Positions 63,125-64,000 of a stretch of DNA of 64,000 nucleotides are shown piece after piece; within the stretch, counting starts at the first letter, position 1, and every line of letters begins with the position of its first letter. The stretch is from positions 1 through 64,000 of the forward strand of contig NZ_QVRA01000010.1 in the NCBI RefSeq assembly GCF_003591655.1. Reading direction: 5' to 3'. The position numbers and the translations under genes are program-made. Origin of the DNA: Sphingobium terrigena (GTDB lineage Bacteria; Pseudomonadota; Alphaproteobacteria; Sphingomonadales; Sphingomonadaceae). The notes below the pieces were generated by a model. That model did no database searches. It was not told where the DNA came from and saw only the letters and a program-made list of their open reading frames with translations.

Positions 63125-64000
63125 GTGACCGCTTCCGCTCCAGTTTCGGCCCCGACGCTTGACGTCGTCGCCATCGGCAATGCCATTGTCGATGTTCTCG
63201 CGCGCAGCGATGACGCCTTCCTTGCCGAACATGCGCTGACCAAGGGCGGGATGCAGTTGATCGACGCCGACATGGCGGAAAGCCTCTATGCCGACATGGG
63301 ACAGGCCAAGGAAATCAGCGGCGGGTCGGCCGCCAACACGCTGGCGGGCCTCGCCGCGCTGGGCAAGACATGCGGCTTTATCGGCCAGGTGAATGACGAT
63401 CAGCTGGGCGCGGTGTTCAGCCATGACGTGCGTGCGATCGGCATCCGTTTCGACACGCCCGCCATGACCGGCGATGTGCCGACCGCCCGCTGCCTGATCC
63501 TCGTCACGCCAGATGCGCAGCGGACGATGAACACGTTTCTGGGTGCCTCGCAATTTCTGCCGGAGGCCGCGCTGGACCTGGATATGATCCGCTCGGCCGG
63601 CATCCTCTATCTCGAAGGCTATTTGTGGGACCCGGAGCAGCCGCGTGCGGCCATGCGGGCGGCGATCGATGCGGCGCGGGGGGCCGGGCGCAAGGTCGCC
63701 TTCACCCTGTCCGACAATTTCGTGATCGACCGCCACCGCGCCGACTTCATCGACCTTATCGACCATGGCCAGATCGACATCCTCTTTTCCAATGAGGGCG
63801 AAATCCAGTCGCTGGCGCAGATCGACGATTTCGACAAGGCCGTGGCGGCGATTGCGGCCAAGGTGCCGGTGCTGGTCTCGACCCGCAGCGAAAAGGGTGC
63901 GGTCGCGATCGTTGATGGCGTGCGTTGCGAAGCGCCTGCTGCGCCGGTCGCGCAAATCATCGACACGACCGGCGCTGGCGACCTGTTCGCCGCCGGCTTC
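63125..64000 (+). CDS. Adenosine kinase (PfkB family), partial
   Basis: 292 codons are visible from a GTG start; the C-terminus runs off the right edge. PfkB marks are LDVVAIGNAIVDVLARSDD, KEISGGSAANTLAGLAALGK (ribose site), FIGQVNDDQLGAVF and NTFLGASQFLPEAALD, and the second signature DTTGAGDLFAAGF with the catalytic Asp ends the window. It phosphorylates adenosine (or a related nucleoside). It is divergent from the EI24 gene with about 110 bases between. Confidence 0.93.
   Translation, partial: MTASAPVSAPTLDVVAIGNAIVDVLARSDDAFLAEHALTKGGMQLIDADMAESLYADMGQAKEISGGSAANTLAGLAALGKTCGFIGQVNDDQLGAVFSHDVRAIGIRFDTPAMTGDVPTARCLILVTPDAQRTMNTFLGASQFLPEAALDLDMIRSAGILYLEGYLWDPEQPRAAMRAAIDAARGAGRKVAFTLSDNFVIDRHRADFIDLIDHGQIDILFSNEGEIQSLAQIDDFDKAVAAIAAKVPVLVSTRSEKGAVAIVDGVRCEAPAAPVAQIIDTTGAGDLFAAGF

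Noticed and set aside
1..64000. CRISPR array, rRNA operon, insertion sequence
   Set aside because: No regularly spaced repeats, no rRNA-like stretch and no transposase-coding frame were found.

Overview
The window looks like a chromosomal segment of a GC-rich alphaproteobacterium of the family Sphingomonadaceae (Sphingobium/Sphingomonas-like). I infer this from gene content and order: hisG-hisD-nusB-thiL-hppA, rpe-heparinase-purH, a SciP/DUF1153 gene, COQ9, SDHAF4/DUF1674 and UrcA proteins. The intergenic repeats of the type CCGTTCG..GCTGAGCGAAGTCGAAG point the same way. No database search was possible.

Layout. Positions 1 to about 5735 are the end of an integrative element inserted at the 3' end of a tRNA-Phe gene. 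It has a P4-type tyrosine integrase next to the tRNA, a ParB-like protein cut by the left window edge, and four less GC-rich cargo genes: an sce7726-like predicted nuclease, a Beta-family protein, an ImmA/IrrE metalloprotease and a two-helix membrane protein. The cargo is the best candidate in the window for an undescribed (possibly defence) system. From 5.7 to 9.2 kb lie yacG, an RNase E/G-like gene, maf, infA and bioA. From 9.3 to 18 kb are a secreted M48 peptidase operon, an M13 peptidase, bioF-bioD and an S9 peptidase broken by one frameshift. From 18 to 26 kb are hppA, thiL, nusB, hisD, hisG and mnmA. From 26 to 34 kb are sciP, two GlsB-type genes, an RND efflux adaptor and pump, a DUF445 protein and TonB. 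From 34 to 38.4 kb is the riboflavin cluster ribD-ribE-ribB-ribH. From 38.5 to 46.6 kb are an old yellow enzyme, a DMT transporter, COQ9, feoAB, a LysE exporter, ssb, galU and sdhaf4. From 46.7 to 54.4 kb are rsmB, a PAS protein, rpe, a heparinase-like gene, an AT-richer Panacea/membrane-protein pair, purH and a UrcA protein. From 54.6 to 64 kb are a FAD oxidoreductase/GtrA/GT-C-like cluster, a Tat-exported MsrB, an ABC-2 exporter, queG, a lipoprotein, an EI24 protein and an adenosine kinase cut by the right edge.

How the genes work together. The rib cluster converts the GTP-derived pyrimidine and ribulose 5-phosphate to riboflavin. Its RibB carries an N-terminal helix-turn-helix and a C-terminal cyclohydrolase-II-like domain without the zinc cysteines, and a perfect 13-bp inverted repeat lies just upstream. 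This suggests, as inference, that the enzyme may regulate its own expression. BioA, BioF and BioD cover three of the four late biotin steps; BioB is not here. HisG is the short form, which needs HisZ from elsewhere. FeoAB imports ferrous iron, TonB energises outer-membrane uptake, and the RND pair exports hydrophobic compounds through an outer-membrane channel encoded elsewhere. Two AT-richer islands (1.5-4.3 kb and 51.1-52.1 kb) interrupt the core genome and hold the least understood genes.
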